From contig NZ_JACHMB010000001.1 of assembly GCF_014204795.1 (NCBI RefSeq), positions 1,550,001-1,614,000 on the forward strand: a stretch of DNA of 64,000 nucleotides, in the 5' to 3' direction. Origin of the DNA: Nonomuraea jabiensis (GTDB lineage Bacteria; Actinomycetota; Actinomycetes; Streptosporangiales; Streptosporangiaceae). Made by a program: the position numbers and the translations under genes. Position 1 is the stretch's first letter; the number at the start of each line of letters is the position of its first letter. This document shows positions 10,001 to 18,282 of the stretch, piece by piece. Under the pieces are notes generated by a model. That model was not told the DNA's origin. It did no database searches and worked only from the letters and a program-made list of their open reading frames with translations.

Positions 10001-10183
10001 CCGCTCGATCCTGTCGACGACGCTCTCCACTATGGTGGTGGTCTTGCCGGTGCCCGGACCTGCGAGAACGAGCAGGGGGCCGCTCTGGTGGGCGACCACG
10101 GCACGCTGGTGCTCATCGAGCACAGGGGGCACAACAGGGCCAGTGCTACCGCGCCGCACCAATCGCCAGGTCTGACCACTCAC
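7016..10183 (-). CDS. adnA: AdnA-type ATP-dependent helicase-nuclease subunit
   Basis: About 1055 residues. The UvrD-like motor has Walker A AGPGTGKT (41-48), LTFSRKAAEEL, VFVDEYQDTDP, GDPDQSIYGFRGA, VLTAHRSKGLEWDVVVV and YVAATRA. The C-terminal RecB-type nuclease has FTKCGLRW, GRVDRVERD, VIIDLKTG, QLGVYQLAA and a terminal C-x2-C-x5-C (CRTCAARASC). Together with the Cys of FTKC this makes the four-Cys Fe-S cluster site typical of AdnA/AddB nucleases. It is upstream of and overlaps adnB. The start is uncertain: GTG at 10183 gives SGQTWRLVRR, resembling known AdnA N-termini, whereas GTG at 10291 adds 36 residues of intergenic-looking sequence. Transcription is divergent from the NUDIX gene. Confidence 0.92.
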   Translation of the reverse strand: MSGQTWRLVRRGSTGPVVPPVLDEHQRAVVAHQSGPLLVLAGPGTGKTTTIVESVVDRIERRGVDPERVLILTFSRKAAEELRQRVTARLRRTTRTPLALTFHSYAYALLRRESVLEGKAPPRLLTGPEQLLEIRRLLHGELEGGALDWPVSLREPLKTRGFAEELRDFLSRANERGLDPERLIALGRLHGRSDWVAAGRFAERYQDRFDLDPEETYDYAELIGAASALLARPEVRERERAAHDVVFVDEYQDTDPAQEFLLAQLAGDGADLVAVGDPDQSIYGFRGADVQGIMKFPERFKTVDGREAPVLALRVCRRSGADLLEASRRVAARLPVAPMPDHAYGHEHDHRDLAPLPDADPGDVRVLLADSTSQEAAIVADTLRRAHLIDGVPWHRMAVLVRSAKRQVPLLRRALVNAGVPTMIAGDEVPIAQEPGVRPLLTMLRVAMDPAQLDEGVAEELLTGPLGGTDMIGVRRLRRALKIAENEAEGTRSSGELLVAAVQDVRELIRVEDHVAVPAERVAKLLAAAREAAQQEGTAEDLLWAVWHASGLAQRWTELSLQGGPRGAQADRDLDAVVALFDHAARFVDRMPKAGPEVFIDDLAAQEIPGDTLADRAPDGDAVRVLTAHRSKGLEWDVVVVAGVQEGVWPDLRLRGSLLGVEDLVEVVEGTKPNAASLASKLLAEERRLFYVAATRARRRLVVTAVGGEDTDERPSRFLSELMPGAVESATVDDRARWLNMSALVADLRSAVTDPTKPRKMRQKAARQLARLAAAGVQGAHPNDWYALTPISDDRPLSWPDDVVSISPSAVESFTKCGLRWLLETAVGAAGTSTAQGLGNIIHALAVLAATDLPSEDLLGDRLNQVWGDLDFGGVWYNRKQRQVAEQMIGKFLRWHKENPRELVALEEAFTAMVTEGVQIKGRVDRVERDSDNRAVIIDLKTGGSKPKAGDLDRHPQLGVYQLAALLGAFARHGMTEPGGAALVQVGKAAGKNDALEQAQPPLADDKDPGWAKDLVDTVATGMSGPFFQAKVNDGCRTCAARASCPVNDNGGQVC

Positions 10184-10374
10184 AACACTAGATTCCACCA
10201 GACCACAGGGACAGATCGTGCCGTCTTGCCCGGTCTCCCCACGCAATCCGCCTACCGTATCGGGCCGAATCTCCACTTTCTCGCGCGACACGCCGCCTCA
10301 TGTTCGCCCACGGCGTTGCCCTCTCGCCCCTGGCAATCTCGCTCACCAAGCGTAGGACCTTGTAACTTAGGGTC

Positions 10375-10992
10375 ATGCGCTGGCAGGTCCACTCCGAGAG
10401 ATCCCTGTACGCGGACCCGTGGCTGGACATCCGGGTGGCGGAGGTGGAGCTGCCCGACGGGCGCCGCCTCGACCACCGGCTCGTACGCACCGCACCCGGC
10501 GCGGGGGCGGTCGTCACCGACGACCAGGACCGGGTGCTGCTGATCTGGCGGCATCGCTTCATCACCGACAGCTGGGGCTGGGAGATCCCGCTGGGCCAGG
10601 TGGAGGAGGGCGAGATGCCTCAGGCGGCGGCCGCGCGCGAGGTCGAGGAGGAGACGGGCTGGCGTCCCGGCCCGCTGCGCCCGCTGCTGTCGATCCAGCC
10701 GACCAACGGCTTCACCGACAGCCTGCACCACATCTACCGCGCCGACTCCGCCACCCACCTCGGCCCGCCGTCGGACCCGTGCGAGGCGGAGCGGGTGGAG
10801 TGGGTGCACGCCTCGCGCCTCCGCAAGCTCATCGAGAGCGGCGAGATCGTCTGCGGCACCACCATGTCATCCCTGCTCTACCTCCTGGTGGAGCACCTCC
10901 CGAACGGCGGCTTCCACCGCGCCGAAGACCTCACCTTCGACTACGACCCCAACCGCCGCTTCCTCCTCCCCGACCTCCCAGACCTCTTCTGA
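10375..10992 (+). CDS. NUDIX hydrolase
   Basis: 205-residue NUDIX-fold pyrophosphatase. The Nudix box is perfect: G-x5-E-x7-REVEEETGW within GQVEEGEMPQ...REVEEETGW (residues about 75-97), supplying the Mg-binding glutamates. The N-terminal extension (RWQVHSERSLYADPWLDIRVAEVELPDG) resembles ADP-ribose pyrophosphatase-type members that act on nucleoside diphosphate derivatives. The exact substrate is unknown. It is transcribed divergently from adnA across a lower-GC spacer and ends in a 260-bp convergent gap before the polymer transferase gene. Confidence 0.9.
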   Translation: MRWQVHSERSLYADPWLDIRVAEVELPDGRRLDHRLVRTAPGAGAVVTDDQDRVLLIWRHRFITDSWGWEIPLGQVEEGEMPQAAAAREVEEETGWRPGPLRPLLSIQPTNGFTDSLHHIYRADSATHLGPPSDPCEAERVEWVHASRLRKLIESGEIVCGTTMSSLLYLLVEHLPNGGFHRAEDLTFDYDPNRRFLLPDLPDLF

Positions 10993-11252
10993 CACCACCG
11001 AAAGGGCGGGCGTCCGGGAGCGAGGTGCCGGACGATCGGCCCGGCGGTGGTGCGGGACGGCGGGCGAGCGGAGGCGTGGAGTGGCGCGCTTTTGACCACG
11101 GAGCCGGCCAAGAATGCGCGTCGTCACGGCGATCAGCCCGTGAGCCTTCACTACCGGCCAGGACGGACGGCCACCGACGTCGGCGCGTGCGGCCCACCGT
11201 GCGCAGCCGTAAAGAATGAAGGCCGTGACGGGCGCACGGCCCGCCACGGGAA
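10993..11252. other. Convergent intergenic gap with a dispersed repeat fragment
   Basis: No credible gene. It separates the 3' ends of the NUDIX and polymer-transferase genes. It holds a 23-bp fragment (11192-11214) of the repeat family found around tatB. Confidence 0.6.
11192..11214 (+). repeat. Dispersed copy of the tatB-flanking repeat core
   Basis: Reads GCCCACCGTGCGCAG followed by CCGTAAAG. It is identical over 23 bp to positions 51735-51757, and inverted it matches 50703-50725. It lies between convergent genes, as expected of an intergenic repeat family. Confidence 0.7.
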
Positions 11253-14105
11253 CTAAGAGAAAAGATGATCGACGACGCGAGCAGTGGCCTTCCCGTCGTC
11301 GCGGGGGGCGAAGGTGGCGCGGAAGGCTTCGTAGCGGTCGGTGTGGGCCGCCGCCACGGAGTCGATGTCGCGCAGGGCCTCGATCACCTCGGCCGACGTC
11401 GACAGCACCGGCCCCGGCGCCTGCTCGGCCAGGTCCAGGTAGAGCCCCCGCTTGGTCGAGTATTTGGCCAGGTCGTAGCCGTAGAACACGATCGGCCGGC
11501 CGGTGCACACGAAGTCGAACATGACCGACGAGTAGTCCGTCACCAGCACATCCGCCACCAACAGCAAGTCGGCAATATCGGGATAAGTGGTGACGTCGTG
11601 GGCGATGTCCGGGACGGCGGGCACCGCCTGCATCGGATGCGCCCGCACCAGGATCTCGTGATCGGCCCCGAGGGCCTCGCGCGCCTTGGCGAGGTCGAGC
11701 TTGACCATGGCGTTCTTGCGGTCGTAATCCCGCCACGTGGGCGCGTACAGGATCACCCGCTTGCCCTCCACGAGCCCCAGCCGCTCGCGCACGGCGGCGG
11801 CCAGCGCCTCGCGGTCGGGCGAGTTGAGGACGTCGTTGCGCGGCAGCCCGCTCTCCAGGATCTCGCCCTTGTAGCCGAACGCCTTGCGCAGCACCGGCGT
11901 GGCCCACGGCGACTGTGACAGCAGCAGGTCCCAGCCGCGCACCTCCGCCGCCTGGCGGTGCCAGATCGGCGGCTTCGGGTCGCGCGCCATGTGGGACTGG
12001 TCGTTGCCGATGTGCTTGGCCGGGGTGCCGTGCCAGGTCTGCAGCACGACCTGGTCCTCGCGGGCCCTGAACCAGACCGGCAGGAACGAGTTGGTCACGA
12101 TGTAGCGGGACCTGGCCAGCGCGGCGTGGTGCTCGCGGCTGCCCGCGCGGATGACGGTCGCGCCGCCGGGCGGCACGAAGGCGCCGTCCTTGACGACCCA
12201 GATGTGCTCGCGATCGTCGCCCCGCCGCAGCCGCTCCTCGTAGATGGCGCGGACGCTGTCGGCGTAGAGGCGGCCGTCGTTGACGACGTAGACGGTCGCG
12301 TCGTTCAGCGGCTCGGTGCGCTGGGCCGGGTAGAACACGCGGCGCAGCACGTGGGTGCCGGCCACGCCCCGCTCGTCGGCGGGCCGGGCCTCCTCGACCG
12401 TCACGACAGGCACGTCGAACCGGGTGGAGATCATCCGGTACGTGCGCCCGTCGAGCGTGCGCGGGTCCTCGTCGAGTCCCGGCAGGGCCGCGTGGTCCAT
12501 GCGCAACGGCACGATCTCGCCCGACGGGTGGCGGATCGACATGTTCCAGGTGCCGGAGGCGAGCGGCACGGGCTCGCCGAAGCGGTCCATGGCCGAGGGC
12601 TCGACGCGTACGGAGAACTCCTCGCCGGAGCGCTCCATGGGAAGCAGATAGGACAGCCCGGAGCGGTGCCGCAGCGTCAGCGTGCGGGGACCGGGGGCGT
12701 CGGGATAGTGGCCGCGCAGCAGGAGCGCGGAGCCCTCCCAGACGGCCGAGGTGATCACCGGACGGATGCGGTGGGCGGAGACGACCACGCGGTCACGGCG
12801 GTCGCCGAGCACGGTGATCTCGCGGTCGCCCACCGGCGTGCGGGTCTCCACGAGGTCGGCGAGCATGACGGACGCCGCCGGGTCGCCCTTGGGCTCGACC
12901 CAGAGCCGCCGCCCGTCCTTCTCCTGCAGCAGGGTGGGCACGGCCAGCCCCACCGTGACCTCCGTGCCGTCGCCGGACGGGGTGAAGTCGGCGGCGATGC
13001 GGTGGCCGCCCAGGCGGGCGTGGCCCTTGGTCACCGTGCGGCCGGACAGGAAGATCTTCAGCTCCAGGCGCTCGCCCTCGACGGACACGCCCTTCAGCTC
13101 GGCCCGGTTGGGCTGGAGCACGATCTGCAGCGCCCGGTCGGACGTCCACACCGGCCGGATCCACAGGCCCGGCTTCACCTTGAGCCCGGCGGGACGCTCG
13201 GGCCGGCCGACCGAGGAGCCGCGCAGCAGGCCCGTGGCCCGCGCGCCCCGGCTCCAGAACACGATCTCGGCCCGCCAGGTGGTCGTGTCGGGCACCGACG
13301 GGCGGTGCCGCATCCGCCGCCGCACGGCCGACACCACATCGCGTACGGCGCCGCGCCAGCGCAGCGGCCACGGGCTCAGCTCGGCGCTGAACCCGGACCA
13401 GTCGTAGTTGCAGCCGGGCTCGCGCGCGCCATGGGTGGCCTCGGGCGCGAGCACGCGCCGCGTGCGCATGCGGATGGGCGGCAGCCAGCGCGGCCCGCGC
13501 AGCACCACGGTCGCCCAGTTGAACCTGCGGCTGCGGACGGAGAGCCCCGCCAGGTACGCGAACCCGGTGACGCGCAGCTTGCCGTCGACCCAGACGATGT
13601 CGTCGATGTGGGTCACCGGCACCATGTCGGCGCGCCGCAGCCGGTAGAGGTCGGGCGGCAGCTCGTCGCGGAAGGGCAGGTCCGCGTACCAGCGCAGGCC
13701 CTTGCGGATGCGCTTGGACGGTTCTGCGGCGGCCGTCACGACCTTGGTGAGCGTCTCGCCCTCGACGAGCTCCTCGTCGGGCCGGTGCTCGATCAGGTGA
13801 CATATGACACGCCGCGCGACCGGCAGGTCGTGCTTGACGCGCGCGTCCACGGCCGCGAGGTAGGGCCGGACGAGGTCCAGCATCTCGCGCCGACGTGCCG
13901 CGCCGCGCTTGACCGCGAGGTCCATGCGGGACCCGAGTGGGCCGCTCAGCACCTCGGTGTCGTACGCCGCGTCGCGACCGCCGGGGCCGACGGCTCGCAT
14001 GACCGCTTCGAGGGGCTCTCCACGATCGCAAAGATCCTGGACAGCCTTGAGGCGGTCGGCGAGCGAATCGCCGCCCTGGCTCTGGGCTGTGACGCCGGTT
14101 GCCAT
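11253..14105 (-). CDS. CDP-glycerol glycerophosphotransferase-family protein (TagB/TagF-like)
   Basis: 950 residues. The C-terminal ~380 residues are a Glyphos_transf (PF04464-type) domain with QTWHGTPAKHIG, LPRNDVL, ILYAPTWRDYD, LVRAHPMQ and VTDYSSVMFDF. This family polymerises glycerol- or ribitol-phosphate, or transfers related polyol phosphates, onto lipid-linked wall polymer precursors. The N-terminal ~500 residues look like mixed beta domains (repeated beta-rich stretches with GYRxxAxFTP-like patterns) and do not show a GT-A glycosyltransferase motif. I chose ATG 14105 because an AAAGGCGG ribosome site lies about 10 nt upstream. A longer in-frame start at 14165 is possible. No wall-polymer gene cluster is visible around it, so the polymer is unknown. 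Confidence 0.85.
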   Translation of the reverse strand: MATGVTAQSQGGDSLADRLKAVQDLCDRGEPLEAVMRAVGPGGRDAAYDTEVLSGPLGSRMDLAVKRGAARRREMLDLVRPYLAAVDARVKHDLPVARRVICHLIEHRPDEELVEGETLTKVVTAAAEPSKRIRKGLRWYADLPFRDELPPDLYRLRRADMVPVTHIDDIVWVDGKLRVTGFAYLAGLSVRSRRFNWATVVLRGPRWLPPIRMRTRRVLAPEATHGAREPGCNYDWSGFSAELSPWPLRWRGAVRDVVSAVRRRMRHRPSVPDTTTWRAEIVFWSRGARATGLLRGSSVGRPERPAGLKVKPGLWIRPVWTSDRALQIVLQPNRAELKGVSVEGERLELKIFLSGRTVTKGHARLGGHRIAADFTPSGDGTEVTVGLAVPTLLQEKDGRRLWVEPKGDPAASVMLADLVETRTPVGDREITVLGDRRDRVVVSAHRIRPVITSAVWEGSALLLRGHYPDAPGPRTLTLRHRSGLSYLLPMERSGEEFSVRVEPSAMDRFGEPVPLASGTWNMSIRHPSGEIVPLRMDHAALPGLDEDPRTLDGRTYRMISTRFDVPVVTVEEARPADERGVAGTHVLRRVFYPAQRTEPLNDATVYVVNDGRLYADSVRAIYEERLRRGDDREHIWVVKDGAFVPPGGATVIRAGSREHHAALARSRYIVTNSFLPVWFRAREDQVVLQTWHGTPAKHIGNDQSHMARDPKPPIWHRQAAEVRGWDLLLSQSPWATPVLRKAFGYKGEILESGLPRNDVLNSPDREALAAAVRERLGLVEGKRVILYAPTWRDYDRKNAMVKLDLAKAREALGADHEILVRAHPMQAVPAVPDIAHDVTTYPDIADLLLVADVLVTDYSSVMFDFVCTGRPIVFYGYDLAKYSTKRGLYLDLAEQAPGPVLSTSAEVIEALRDIDSVAAAHTDRYEAFRATFAPRDDGKATARVVDHLFS

Positions 14106-14209
14106 TGGGGTGGCACCGCCTTTCGGGCCGCCATTCAGTGTTCTGCCCATGGTAATGCGAGTCACATGTCACGAATTCGCCGGTTCGGCGAAACGGCAGG
14201 TCATGACCC

Positions 14210-14524
14210 TTACTGAAAATCCGCTGAAGGCCCGTCCCAGCGCGCCTGTCTCATGTCCACCCGATCGCCCCGCAACGGCGTGCCTTCCTCACGCCAATGG
14301 GCCAGGCAGCGTTGCAGGTGGTCAGGGGCCGCGCCGGAGCCGTCGGCGTGGACGACGCGCCACCACGGCACGCCGCCGCCCCACGTCGACATCACCTTGC
14401 CGACCTGGCGAGGACCGCCCTCGCCCAGGTATTCGGCGATGTCGCCGTAGGCCATGACCTTGCCGGGCGGGATGCGCTCGACGAGGTCGAGCACCCGCTC
14501 GGCGAAGGGGTTCAGGGGGTCCAT
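14210..14524 (-). CDS. Alkyltransferase-like protein (ATL), DNA-repair MGMT homologue
   Basis: 104 residues homologous to the DNA-binding domain of O6-alkylguanine-DNA alkyltransferase, with IPPGKVMAYGDIAEYLG (helix-turn-helix and arginine-finger region). The catalytic PCHRV loop reads PWWRVV, so the acceptor cysteine is replaced by Trp. That is the hallmark of ATL proteins, which bind O6-alkylguanine without repairing it and recruit nucleotide excision repair. The start overlaps the 3' end of the upstream 119-residue gene by 13 bp, so the two are probably co-translated. Confidence 0.88.
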   Translation of the reverse strand: MDPLNPFAERVLDLVERIPPGKVMAYGDIAEYLGEGGPRQVGKVMSTWGGGVPWWRVVHADGSGAAPDHLQRCLAHWREEGTPLRGDRVDMRQARWDGPSADFQ

Positions 14525-14871
14525 GCGGCCGGGCCCGCTTCGATGATCTCCTCGAACTTGCCGATCTCCATCGCGCTGCCGCCCGTCACGACCTCGATGA
14601 CGCCGTCGCGCAGCGTGTAGACCTCGCCGTCCTCGCCCACGAGCCGGGCGCCGAGCGCGGCCGAGAGCCGGACGAGTTGAGCGACCTGCCAGTCGGAGCC
14701 GGGCTCGCCGACCAGCTGGCCCTGCCAGCGCGCCACCGCATGCGTGCCGCCCCTGTGCGCGGCCACGATCTCGTCATCTCCGCGCAGCCCGAAACCGGCC
14801 GGTGCGATGGCCTTCGCGAGCTCCGCGAAGGCGAGTGGCGAATCGCGCACCACCCGCAGCTCGTATCCCAT
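14512..14871 (-). CDS. Hypothetical protein upstream of ATL
   Basis: 119-residue soluble protein that I do not recognise. It has no signal peptide or membrane segment. It is rich in acidic residues and reads as alternating helix and strand: MGYELRVVRDSPLAF, then a central QLVGEPGSDWQVAQLV, then LVGEDGEVYTLRDGVIEVV. The stop overlaps the ATL start by 13 bp in another frame, so it is probably expressed with ATL and may act with it. Nothing in the sequence shows a catalytic function. Confidence 0.7.
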   Translation of the reverse strand: MGYELRVVRDSPLAFAELAKAIAPAGFGLRGDDEIVAAHRGGTHAVARWQGQLVGEPGSDWQVAQLVRLSAALGARLVGEDGEVYTLRDGVIEVVTGGSAMEIGKFEEIIEAGPAAWTP

Positions 14872-14893
14872 GACGCGGGACCATAGCGGATCT

Positions 14894-16048
14894 TTACTGT
14901 TCCTTGCGCTGATTGAGCACGATGATCGCGCCGCAGAACATGACCAGCGCGACCAGCACTCCTCCCCCGTACAACCACAGCCGCAGCGGATCGGGCCCCG
15001 GCCTGGTCGGCACGGGCGAGTCCTCGCCCTGCCCGAAGTGCTCCTGACCTGACATGACGCTGCGCTGCTCCCCGGTCAGCCGCTCGGCGGCGTTGAGCGC
15101 GGCGGCCGCGTCGACCACCCCGAACCCGGTCTGGTCGTCGTATCCCGGGGCCGGCCGGCCCCGCGCGCTGGCGGCCAGCGCCTGCGCGACCTGCTCGGGC
15201 GGCAGATTCGGATAGCGCGACTTGACGAGCGCGGCCACGCCCGCCACGAGCGCGGCGGCCGAGCTGGTGCCCTCGGACAGCTCGTAACCGCTCTTGCGCT
15301 TGACCACGGGCACGCCCACGCCGGGCGCGGCGACCAGCACGGAGAGGTTGTCGCTGCTGAACGTGGCCCGTTTGCCCTGCTTGTCGGTGGCCGCCACGCC
15401 GATGACCCCCGGGTAGCCGGCCGGGAAGCTCCAGTAGGAGGTGCCGTTCTCCTTGGCGTAGCCGGTCAGGCCGTCGTTGCCCACGGCGGCGACCAGGACG
15501 ACGCCCTTGCCGAGCGCGTACGAGACGGCCTCGCGCTCGGACCTGAGCGGGCCGTAGGAGCCGATGGACATGCTGATGACCTGGGCGCCGTGGTTGGCCG
15601 CGTACCGCAGGGCCCGCGCGAGCGGGCTCTCCGAGGTCTGCTCCTCGTCCTCCACCGGCGGGACGCTCAGCTCGGGGCTGTCGTCGGTGACCATGGGCAG
15701 CGACAGGATGCGGGCCTCGGGTGCGACGCCGACCAGCCCGTCGTCCTCCCCCGATGCCGCGATCAGGCCGGCCATGGCGGTGCCGTGCCTGCCCGGCGCC
15801 GTCTCCCTGACCACCGCGCCCGCGCTCATGTCGGGCCCCGCGGTCACCCGCCCCTTCAGCTCCTTGACCTGGTCGTCCACGCCGCTGTCCACGACCGCGA
15901 CGGTGATGCCCTCACCCTTGGTGACGGTCCAGGCCTGTTCGACGTTGAGGGCGTCGAGCACCCACTGCTGCTGCTCCCGGACGGGGGCGGCGGTGGGTCC
16001 GGCCAGTACGAGGAGGGCCGCGGTGAGCGCGCGTACGGTCGCTAGCAC
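14894..16048 (-). CDS. Mycosin-type S8 serine protease, module 1
   Basis: 384-residue subtilisin-family protease with the mycosin (MycP) layout. It has an N-terminal signal segment (VRALTAALLVLAG), catalytic Asp in VAVVDSGVDD, His in GRHGTAMAGLIAA, oxyanion region VAAVGNDG, and Ser in EGTSSAAALVAG. A C-terminal membrane anchor follows (LWLYGGGVLVALVMFCGAIIVL) with a short cytoplasmic tail. Mycosins are membrane-anchored proteases of type VII (ESX) secretion. I chose GTG 16048 because it overlaps the TAG of the upstream membrane gene. No ESX core genes (EccB-E, WXG100, PE/PPE) are visible nearby. Its neighbour upstream is a paralogous module. Confidence 0.9.
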   Translation of the reverse strand: MLATVRALTAALLVLAGPTAAPVREQQQWVLDALNVEQAWTVTKGEGITVAVVDSGVDDQVKELKGRVTAGPDMSAGAVVRETAPGRHGTAMAGLIAASGEDDGLVGVAPEARILSLPMVTDDSPELSVPPVEDEEQTSESPLARALRYAANHGAQVISMSIGSYGPLRSEREAVSYALGKGVVLVAAVGNDGLTGYAKENGTSYWSFPAGYPGVIGVAATDKQGKRATFSSDNLSVLVAAPGVGVPVVKRKSGYELSEGTSSAAALVAGVAALVKSRYPNLPPEQVAQALAASARGRPAPGYDDQTGFGVVDAAAALNAAERLTGEQRSVMSGQEHFGQGEDSPVPTRPGPDPLRLWLYGGGVLVALVMFCGAIIVLNQRKEQ

Positions 16049-16947
16049 ACATTCCCCTGGGTGCAGGGCGGCACCTTGGGCGGGTCCGCGAGGAAGTAGG
16101 CGATCTGGTTGCCGACGGACTTCGCGGCCGGCCACAGCTCGGAGTGGAGGATCTCCTCCGGCGGGATCGCGGCCCTGGTCCGGCCGTCGGCGTAGCCGGC
16201 CGTGGAGAACACGATGTACGGCCCGGCGCCCACCCAGCCGGTGCGCTGGCGCTGGTCGGGGCCGAAGCGTTCGGTCACCGTGCCGGGGAAGGCGACGGGC
16301 AGCACGCCCACGCGGTCGTCCTGGGTGAGCTCCTCGCTCGCCGAGACCCTGGACGCCTCGTCCTTCAGCACGGCCACCCCGACCGTGATCACGAACGTGG
16401 CGGTCTGGTCGACGTACGTGGCCCGCAGCATCGTGACGCAGCCGTGGTTCTCCAGCACCCCGGCCACGGAGGCGTCCACGCCCTTGCCGCACTCGGTCTC
16501 GGGGGCGATGCCGACGCGCCTGGCGTACTGCTGGGCCCGGTCGAGCCCGAGGTACTTCACCTCTTCGGGGAAGACGCCCGTCGCCGGCCACGCCTGCCAG
16601 CGCCTGGCGATCTCCTCCTGCTTGTACTGGTTCTGCTCGGCGGGGGTCAGCGGGCGCGAGCGGGTCTCGGCGAACAGCCCGATCGTGCCGAGCAGCACGA
16701 CCACGGACGAGACGACCACGATGACGCTGAGCAGCATCACGAAGATGCGCCGGTAGCGGACGCCCTGCTGGAGCGCCTCCCTCTCGGCGCGGTCCCTGGC
16801 GGCCGCACGCGCGCGGGAACCCGCCGCCGGCCACGTACGCACACGCGACCGCCGGCCGGTGGTGGCGCCGAGCGGATTCCTCCGTTCCGGCGTGGCCCCG
16901 CCCTCGGCGCGCGGTAGCCCTGAAGTCGACCTACGAGCCTTCACCAC
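16042..16947 (-). CDS. Membrane-anchored partner protein of mycosin, module 1
   Basis: 301 residues. The N-terminal cytoplasmic part is about 65 residues, basic and Arg-rich. One transmembrane helix follows (IFVMLLSVIVVVSSVVVLLG), then an extracytoplasmic domain with four or more Cys (GIAPETECGKG, ENHGCVTM, PPCTQGNVC). The exported part aligns with the product at 18276-18992 through ExxRRWQxWPxxxxFP, GIxPETxC, LRATYxD, VITVGVxxL and GPYxVxxTAG. The gene overlaps the following mycosin start, implying coupled synthesis. The family is unnamed to me. Co-occurrence suggests a protease substrate, chaperone or anchor, which is inference. Confidence 0.75.
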   Translation of the reverse strand: MVKARRSTSGLPRAEGGATPERRNPLGATTGRRSRVRTWPAAGSRARAAARDRAEREALQQGVRYRRIFVMLLSVIVVVSSVVVLLGTIGLFAETRSRPLTPAEQNQYKQEEIARRWQAWPATGVFPEEVKYLGLDRAQQYARRVGIAPETECGKGVDASVAGVLENHGCVTMLRATYVDQTATFVITVGVAVLKDEASRVSASEELTQDDRVGVLPVAFPGTVTERFGPDQRQRTGWVGAGPYIVFSTAGYADGRTRAAIPPEEILHSELWPAAKSVGNQIAYFLADPPKVPPCTQGNVC

Positions 16948-17046
16948 CGCCTCATCCTCGCCCTCCCTGCCCGTCGCCTCGCTACGTAAGGCGGGCTGGG
17001 GAGCCGATGCCGTCCCGTGTCTATTTCGTCCCCCTTAGTAGGCGGA

Positions 17047-18282
17047 TCATGCATCTTGTGAGCTGTATGCCCGACGTACGCGCCTGACCAGGATGAATAT
17101 GACGCCCAGGGAAGCGAACGCGCCGACGGCCGCCGCGGCGGCGATGGCCGCGTACACCGTGACGCGCTTGTCGTCCCTGACGATGACCTCGATGGGGGCA
17201 GTCCGCCCGCCGGCCAGCGGCTCGGCCGGGTCCTGGGCCTGGTCGCCCGCGGCGGTCTCGGTGTAGCCGGCCAGCTTGCGGGCCTCGGACAGGGCTCTGG
17301 CCGCGTTCACGACGCCGAAGCCGGTGCCGGTGTCGTAACCGCCCGGGGGCCTGTCGGTGGCGCCGGCCGTCAGGGCGCGGGCCACCAGCGGCGGCGACAT
17401 GCCCGGATATTTGGCCTTGATGAGGGCGGCTATGCCCGAGACCAGCGCGGTCGCCTGCGAGGTGCCCCTGCCGACCCAGTACTCGTCGCCCGGGCCCGCG
17501 CCCATGATGTCCACGCCCGGCGCGGCCACCAGCACGGAGGAGTTCCAGTTGGAGAACGTGGCCCGCCGCAGCAACCGGTCCGTCGCCCCCACCGAGACCA
17601 CCCCGGGGAACGCGGCCGGATAGGAGTAGGGGGCGAAGTCGCCGTCGATCTTCCGGTCGCCGTCGTTGCCCGCGGCGGCCACGAGCACGACGCCCTTGGA
17701 GATGGCGTAGCGGATGGCCGCCCGCTCCTCCCTGGTCGCCAGCTCTTTGGAGATCGACATGTTGATCACGTCCGCACCCTCGTCCACCGCGTAGCGAATG
17801 CCTTGGGCCACCACGTCCTCGAAGCGCTCGGCCGAGTTGAACTCCCGGAAACCCGGCTCCTCGTCCTCAAGGATGACCCTTACTGACAGTACGTCCGCTT
17901 CGGGCGCGACGCCGATGATCCCCAGATTTCCCCCATTGCCGTGCCCGTGCCCGGCGATCAGAGAGGCCATGTACGTGCCGTGCAGGCGGCTCGGGGCCAC
18001 CCCCGGCGGGTTCGCGCCCTCGGTGAAGTCCTTGCCCACCCGCACCGAGCCGGCCAGGTCGCGATGGTGCGGATCGACGCCCGAGTCGAGCACCGCCACC
18101 GTCACCCCGTCGCCCTTGCTGGTGCGCCAGGCCTGGGTCAGCGCCAGCGTCTTGATGACCGGCCGCTGCCCGCCGCGTACGTCGTCCGCCCACGCCGGCG
18201 CGGCCCCGCACAGCAGCATCGCGACCGCCACGGCCGCCGTTCCCCGCCTGAGCATGACCCCCGTACTGCCCCGGCTCAGCAC
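17047..18282 (-). CDS. Mycosin-type S8 serine protease, module 2
   Basis: 411-residue paralogue of the protease at 14894-16048. The N-terminal signal segment is TAAVAVAMLLCGAAPAWA. The catalytic residues sit in VAVLDSGVDPHHRDL (Asp), RLHGTYMASLIAGHG (His) and GRGTSQATALVSG (Ser). A C-terminal transmembrane helix (YAAIAAAAAVGAFASLGVIF) is followed by a basic tail. A longer loop around FREFNSAERFEDVVA precedes VINMSISKE. The GTG start at 18282 overlaps the upstream stop (GTGCTGA); the ATG at 18255 is an alternative that leaves a cleaner signal peptide. Same orientation and coupling as module 1, so the pair looks like a tandem duplicate that has diverged. Confidence 0.9.
   Translation of the reverse strand: MLSRGSTGVMLRRGTAAVAVAMLLCGAAPAWADDVRGGQRPVIKTLALTQAWRTSKGDGVTVAVLDSGVDPHHRDLAGSVRVGKDFTEGANPPGVAPSRLHGTYMASLIAGHGHGNGGNLGIIGVAPEADVLSVRVILEDEEPGFREFNSAERFEDVVAQGIRYAVDEGADVINMSISKELATREERAAIRYAISKGVVLVAAAGNDGDRKIDGDFAPYSYPAAFPGVVSVGATDRLLRRATFSNWNSSVLVAAPGVDIMGAGPGDEYWVGRGTSQATALVSGIAALIKAKYPGMSPPLVARALTAGATDRPPGGYDTGTGFGVVNAARALSEARKLAGYTETAAGDQAQDPAEPLAGGRTAPIEVIVRDDKRVTVYAAIAAAAAVGAFASLGVIFILVRRVRRAYSSQDA

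Noticed and set aside
10184..10291. GTG 10291 as the adnA start
   Set aside because: Not excluded, but the extra residues are encoded by intergenic-looking DNA, and the shorter form matches the family N-terminus better.
15590..16045. Open frames antisense to the mycosin gene
   Set aside because: No ribosome sites; the catalytic triad motifs fix the coding frame on the minus strand.
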